Source: SIG471 sp045638565 (GTDB lineage Bacteria > Bacillota > Clostridia > Oscillospirales > Butyricicoccaceae). Taken from it: 8,438 nucleotides of DNA. The DNA lies in assembly GCA_045638565.1 (NCBI GenBank), contig JAZUBN010000106.1, positions 1 to 8,438 of the forward strand, written 5' to 3'. Below are positions 5,250-8,438 of the stretch, piece after piece. The notes under the pieces are model-generated. The model did no database searches, was not told the DNA's origin, and saw nothing but the letters and a program-made list of their open reading frames with translations. How positions within the stretch are numbered: position 1 is the stretch's first letter; each line of letters opens with the position of its first letter. The translations under genes and the position numbers were made by a program.

Positions 5250-5298
5250 GACACCTCATCCACCGCAAGCGGTCCCCCTTCCCCTCGGAGGGAAAGTC
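5250..5298. repeat. Right inverted repeat of the DUF559 cassette, carrying its ribosome binding site
   Basis: GACACCTCATC (5250-5260) is the exact inverted match of 4895-4905. Next comes ACCGC-AA-GCGGT (5262-5273), a different hairpin from the one at the same place in the left copy, then CCTTCCCCTC and GGAGGGAAAGTC to 5298. On the minus strand the inner end gives GAGGTG (5257-5252), a good complement to the 16S 3' end, 4 bases before the DUF559 ATG. Confidence 0.8.
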
Positions 5299-5306
5299 TT
5301 TTTGGC

Positions 5307-5358
5307 AATTCATGACGAAGTCAATTCATGAAGCTTTGCTTCAATTCATGGCAAAGCC
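5307..5358. repeat. Three-unit AATTCAT mini-hairpin array after rsmG
   Basis: The units are AATTCAT (5307), GAC-GAA-GTC (5314), AATTCAT (5323), GAAGC-TTT-GCTTC (5330), AATTCAT (5343) and GGC-AAA-GCC (5350-5358). The last hairpin ends 3 bases from the rsmG stop codon. The linker is the complement of the ATGAATT word at 7986-8209. No T run is present, so it is not a standard terminator. Confidence 0.8.
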
Positions 5359-5361
5359 AGC

Positions 5362-6087
5362 TTACTTGCTTCCCAATGGCTTCGACTTAATCTTTGCGTA
5401 CTTTCTTGGGTACTGGTCGGCTGTATTTTTAACCTTTTCGATGATGACGATTCTTCTCTTAGGGCAGTCGCCTGCCAGCTGATAATCAATAGTCTGAGCC
5501 ACCTTGCCGCCCAATGTCTTGATGGCAAAAAGTGCATCCTGAAGCTCCTTTTCGCCCTCCTCGTTAGCCGATTTCATAGCGAGGAACTTTCCGCCCACCT
5601 TGAGAAGCGGCAGAGTCAATTCAGCTAAAATATTCATAGGCGCAACGGCTCTCGAAGTAACAAAATCATACTTTTCGCGGTGCTTTTTATCAACGCCAAG
5701 GTCCTCCGCTCTCGCAGTAATGGCAATCGCCTTATCGCACGAGCCGATTTTGCCCATTGTTTCATTGATAAAATCAATTCGCTTGCCTGTGCTGTCCACC
5801 ATAGTGATGTCGAGATTTTCATCGGCCATAAGCAAAGGCATACCGGGGAAACCTGCGCCTGTGCCGATGTCAGCCACCTTTTTGCCTTTAAAATCTGCGC
5901 ATTTTGTAAGGAAAAGGCTGTCTGCCATATGGCGAAGGGCCACTTCGCGAGGCTCTGTGATGTTGGTTAAATCCATCACGCGATTCTTTTCCATAAGCAG
6001 TTCGTAAAAGGCATCAAAGCGCTCAAGCTGCTTTTCATCTATTTCAATTTCATTTTCCGCTAAAATTTGCTTCAATGTTTCAAGCAT
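5362..6087 (-). CDS. rsmG: 16S rRNA (guanine(527)-N7)-methyltransferase RsmG
   Basis: This 241-aa enzyme (also called GidB) uses S-adenosylmethionine to methylate N7 of G527 in 16S rRNA; its loss in other bacteria gives low-level streptomycin resistance. Visible motifs are NRVMDLTNI (35-43), RHMADSL (52-58), the SAM-binding VADIGTGAGFPG (71-82), VDSTGKRIDFI (97-107) and TSRAVAP (144-150), followed by GGKFLAMKS (165-173). Length and motif order are normal. Its ATG overlaps the mnmG TAA (TAATG), and GGGAG lies 8 bases upstream within mnmG, which indicates coupled translation. In many Firmicutes noc/parA genes follow; here the array and DUF559 cassette follow instead. Confidence 0.96.
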   Translation of the reverse strand: MLETLKQILAENEIEIDEKQLERFDAFYELLMEKNRVMDLTNITEPREVALRHMADSLFLTKCADFKGKKVADIGTGAGFPGMPLLMADENLDITMVDSTGKRIDFINETMGKIGSCDKAIAITARAEDLGVDKKHREKYDFVTSRAVAPMNILAELTLPLLKVGGKFLAMKSANEEGEKELQDALFAIKTLGGKVAQTIDYQLAGDCPKRRIVIIEKVKNTADQYPRKYAKIKSKPLGSK

Positions 6088-7947
6088 TATCTTTTCTCCC
6101 TTCCTAAATAAAGGATAAGCGCCGAAATATCGGCAGGGGAAACCCCTGAAATTCGTCCCGCCTGACCTAAACTCTTTGGTCGAATAGCGGTCAGCTTCTG
6201 TCGCGCTTCAATTCGCAGAAGCTCGATGGACATATAGTCAATATCGTGAGGCAGCGCATAATCGTCCCACTTTTTTCTCGTTTCAAGCTCTTTTTCCTGA
6301 CGCTTGAGATAGCCTTCATACTTGACAGAAATCTCCACCTGCTCAATCAGCTTACGCTGAGTCAAGGCATCGGTAAACTGTGCAATATCCTCATATTTCA
6401 CCTCAGGTCGCTTAAGCAGGTCATAAAGGCTGACGCCGCTGCTCACCAATGTGGAATTAAGGCCTTCCAGCACAGGATTTGCCTTTTCCGGCGAAATATG
6501 TGTCTTTTTCAAAAGCTCAATATGCTCATCCACAGCCTTATATTCATTTTCCATCTGCTCAAGGCGCTCAAGTGTAATCAAGCCTGCCTCATAGCCCTTA
6601 CGCATAAGACGGAAGTCGGCATTGTCCTGACGGTGATAAAGGCGGTATTCCGAGCGGGAAGTCATCATTCGGTAAGGCTCGTTGGTGCCCTTTGTGACGA
6701 TGTCATCGATAAGTGTGCCGATATAGCCGTCGGCACGCTGGAGAGTGAATTCGCCCTCGCCCTTTATAAGTCTTGCCGCATTTATGCCGGCAATAAGCCC
6801 CTGTGCCGCCGCTTCTTCGTAGCCCGAAGTGGAGCAGAGCTGACCTGCGGCAAAGAGACCGCGTACACCCTTAATCATAAGGGAAGAAGTAAGGCAGGTC
6901 GGGTCGAGGCAGTCATATTCAATGGCATAGCCCGGACGGACGATTTCGGCATTTTCCAGACCGACAATCGAATGTACCATCTTAATCTGCACATCTTCAG
7001 GCAGAGAGGTGGAAAGACCGCCGAGGTATATCTCGTTTGTATCAAGTCCGCAAGGCTCCAAGAAGAGCTGATGGCGAGGCTTTTCGGCAAAACGCACCAC
7101 CTTATCCTCGATGGATGGGCAGTATCTCGGGCCTGTGCCCTCGATATCGCCGCCGTAAAGAGGGGAGCGCTCGAGAGAATCTCTTATAATCTGATGGGTC
7201 GTCTCATTTGTGTAGGTCACATAGCAGACAGCCTCGTTGTAAAGCTCATGGTCTGTAAAGAAGGAGAAAGGCACGATATCTGTGTCCCCCTTCTGCACTT
7301 CAAGGCGGGAAAAATCTATCGTCTTGCGGTCGATTCTCGCAGGAGTACCCGTCTTGAATCGTCTGAGTGGCAAGCCGAGATTTTTAAGGGATTCTGTCAA
7401 TTCATTAGCGGCAAAAACCCCGTCAGGACCGCTTTCGCGAATAGTATCGCCCACGAAAGTCTTGCCTCTTAAGAATGTTCCGCAGCACAGAATTACAGCC
7501 TTTGCTCTGTAAACACCGCCGCCCTGTGTGACAACGCCCTGTACTTCGCCGTTTTCCACAAGGATTTCGGTACATTCTGCCTGCTTGAGTGTTAAATTAT
7601 CGGTATTTTCAAGAATTTTCTTCATATGGACTGTGTAACGGACTCTGTCGGCCTGAGCGCGCAGAGAATACACAGCAGGGCCCTTGCCCTTGTTGAGCAT
7701 ACGGTACTGAATGCAGGAAGCATCTGCCGCCTTGCCCATTTCGCCGCCGAGAGCGTCAAGCTCACGGACCAGCTGTCCCTTGCCCGTGCCGCCGATGGCA
7801 GGGTTGCACGGCATATTGCCGACAAAATCAAGGGTTGTTGTAAAACAGATGGTCTTCATTCCAAGACGCTGAAGAAAGAGCCGCTTCAATCCCCGCGTGC
7901 CCCGCACCGACTACTATTACATCTGCTGTACTTACTTCAAATCGCAT
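6087..7947 (-). CDS. mnmG: tRNA uridine-5-carboxymethylaminomethyl modification protein MnmG, apparent frameshift near the start
   Basis: MnmG (GidA), an FAD protein partnered with MnmE, builds the cmnm5 group on U34 of certain tRNAs. From Met at 7859 the frame is intact, with CNPAIGGTGKGQLVRELD, GPRYCPSIEDK, RPGYAIEYD, LFAAGQLCSTSGYEEAAAQG, TSRSEYRLYHRQDNADFR and a normal C-terminus. The true N-terminus, MRFEVSTADVIVVGAGHAG, starts with the ATG at 7947 but is in another frame and stops at 7828. Homologues continue ...ALSSARLGMKT, which needs 2 more bases where this sequence reads GCGTCTTGG, near 7867. Restored length would be about 620 aa, normal for the family. The GTG at 7907, open in the main frame, would lose the FAD GxGxxG motif and is not a credible start. 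AGGAG (7963-7967) is 15 bases from the ATG, which is rather far. The cause may be a sequencing error or a real lesion. Confidence 0.9.
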
Positions 7948-7985
7948 AAGTCTAAAATATATCTCCTGAGTTGATCTGTTTTATA

Positions 7986-8209
7986 ATGAATTGGCTTTCG
8001 CCATGAATTGTATTGAAATACATGAATTGATACTTCGTATCATGAATTGCATCAAAGATGCATTACGGTGCCTGCGGCGCATTGGATAGGTAGCACCTAT
8101 AGTGCATGAATTGGCTTGCGCCATGAATTGTATTAAAATACATGAATTGATACTTTGTATCATAAATTGTTTGCATAGCAAACATTGTGGTGTCTGCGAC
8201 GCATTGATT
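7986..8209. repeat. Array of eleven mini-hairpins spaced by ATGAATT, duplicated as a block
   Basis: The first block has ATGAATT linkers at 7986, 8003, 8022 and 8042 and hairpins GGC-TTTC-GCC, GTATT-GA-AATAC, GATAC-TTC-GTATC, GCATC-AAA-GATGC, then linker ATTACG and GTGCC-TGC-GGCGC. ATAGGT-AGC-ACCTAT (8086-8100) bridges to the second block. That block, shifted by 120 bases, has linkers ATGAATT at 8106, 8123 and 8142 and ATAAATT at 8162, with hairpins GGC-TTGC-GCC, GTATT-AA-AATAC, GATAC-TTT-GTATC and GTTTGC-ATA-GCAAAC, then ATTGTG and GTGTC-TGC-GACGC. Differences between blocks fall in loops or keep pairing. The array ends 39 bases before the mnmG ATG and would be transcribed if mnmG is read from an upstream gene. 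Confidence 0.88.
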
Positions 8210-8308
8210 AAATTCTCTCCCCCTGTCCTTTGGATATCCCCGATAAATGGGGTCTCTGCAAAACCTGTTTTGTGGGGTGGTTCTCAGCGGGAGGCAAGGG
8301 GATTTTCT
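8210..8308. other. Intergenic stretch without a recognised gene
   Basis: It contains one clear palindrome, CCCC-GATAAAT-GGGG (about 8238-8252), and a G-rich segment leading into the GTAGGGG element at 8309. Nothing coding is recognisable on either strand. It is probably part of the same repeat-rich intergenic DNA. Confidence 0.4.
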
Positions 8309-8330
8309 GTAGGGGCGAGCATTGCTCGTC
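8309..8330. repeat. GTAGGGG-type hairpin, exact inverted copy of 493-514
   Basis: All 22 bases match 493-514 in inverted orientation, including the CGAGC-ATT-GCTCG palindrome. A perfect match 7.8 kb apart marks this as a dispersed repeat. Confidence 0.75.
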
Positions 8331-8344
8331 AGCCTAATAAATCC

Positions 8345-8438
8345 GTGACGAAGTCACACCTTAATGTTGCCAACGGCAACAATTCATGAAGCTTTCCTTG
8401 AATTCATGGCGTAAGCCAATTCATGCCGTCAGGCAATT
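8345..8438. repeat. AATTCAT mini-hairpin array running off the window
   Basis: The units are GTGAC-GAA-GTCAC (8345-8357), linker ACCTTAAT (8358-8365), GTTGCC-AAC-GGCAAC (8366-8380), AATTCAT (8381), a decayed GAAGC-TTT-CCTTG (8388-8400), AATTCAT (8401), GGC-GTAA-GCC (8408-8417), AATTCAT (8418), GCC-GTCA-GGC (8425-8434) and AATT at the window edge. The linker orientation is opposite to that of the array at 7986-8209, so the two arrays face each other. The decayed unit is the only one whose arms no longer match. Confidence 0.8.

Larger units (their letters stand above)
4857..5298 (-). mobile_element. Candidate mobile cassette: DUF559 gene bounded by inverted composite repeats
   Basis: Two repeat copies of about 49 bases (4857-4905 and 5250-5298) face each other with almost nothing between them but the DUF559 gene, giving a unit of about 440 bases. 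They share a perfect 11-base inner end (GATGAGGTGTC) and a CCTTCCCCTC core but have different central hairpins. No transposase is present and no clear target duplication was found, so mobility is inferred from architecture. The unit sits directly after the rsmG stop region. Confidence 0.5.

Noticed and set aside
4857..5298. Target-site duplication around the DUF559 cassette
   Set aside because: The outer flanks (CTAAAG and TCTTTTTGG sides) share no convincing short direct repeat.
5248..5313. Longer DUF559 start at 5313
   Set aside because: The extra 22 residues translate the flanking repeat, and the start is a linker ATG; the ATG at 5247 has GAGGTG at good spacing.
6246..7472. 408-aa open frame on the plus strand
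   Set aside because: It is antisense to the well-conserved mnmG; no family resemblance and no ribosome binding context.
7986..8209. CRISPR array
   Set aside because: The constant part is only 7 bases and the variable parts are palindromes of 10-15 bases, unlike CRISPR repeats and spacers; no cas genes are present.
8102..8389. 95-aa open frame on the plus strand
   Set aside because: It reads through array linkers and GTAGGGG repeats; its start is the ATG of an ATGAATT linker.
1..8438. tRNA or rRNA genes
   Set aside because: No cloverleaf with conserved TTCRA-type arm or acceptor pairing was found by eye in the intergenic regions.

Overview
The window looks like chromosomal DNA of an anaerobic Firmicute, most likely a gut-type clostridium of the Ruminococcaceae/Oscillospiraceae kind. 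The reasons are the mnmG-rsmG pair, a clostridial-type methylaspartate ammonia-lyase, AGGAG-type ribosome binding sites, and intergenic DNA full of short palindromes of the style common in those genomes. This placement is inference from protein and repeat style, not from a database match. All six supported genes are on the minus strand, so transcription runs from high to low coordinates.

In order of transcription: (1) mnmG (about 7947-6087) and rsmG (6087-5362) overlap by one base (TAATG) and form the familiar tRNA/rRNA-modification pair. mnmG carries an apparent 2-base deletion near its 5' end that separates its FAD-binding GAGHAG motif from the rest. (2) A 131-aa DUF559 endonuclease-like gene (5247-4852) lies exactly between two inverted copies of a composite repeat (4857-4905 and 5250-5298). 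One repeat supplies its ribosome binding site, and the other encodes its last ~17 residues and abuts its stop codon. (3) A cytoplasmic gamma-glutamyltransferase (4584-2977) has a recognisable promoter and a structured 5' leader. (4) A methylaspartate ammonia-lyase gene (2336-1098) overlaps by one base a ProX/YbaK-type prolyl-tRNA editing gene (1098-595), followed by a hairpin terminator.

The intergenic DNA (1-594, 2337-2976, 4585-4851, 5248-5361, 7948-8438) holds no convincing genes. It is built of palindromes: runs of 9-15-base hairpins separated by a fixed 7-base word. That word is ATGAATT (or its complement AATTCAT) at 7986-8209, 5307-5358 and 8381-8438, and GYGATAT/ATATCGC at 2622-2807. 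Larger composite repeats flank both the DUF559 gene and the mal-proX operon in inverted orientation. Across the families the same rule holds: the linker words stay constant while the hairpin between them is replaced by a different but still self-complementary one. With the repeat-bounded DUF559 gene, this is the most unusual feature of the window.

Functionally, mnmG/rsmG and proX serve translation fidelity. The lyase (threo-3-methylaspartate to mesaconate plus ammonia) and the gamma-glutamyltransferase (release of glutamate from gamma-glutamyl compounds) could both feed glutamate catabolism, but they are in separate transcription units and no glutamate mutase is present here, so that link is only inferred.
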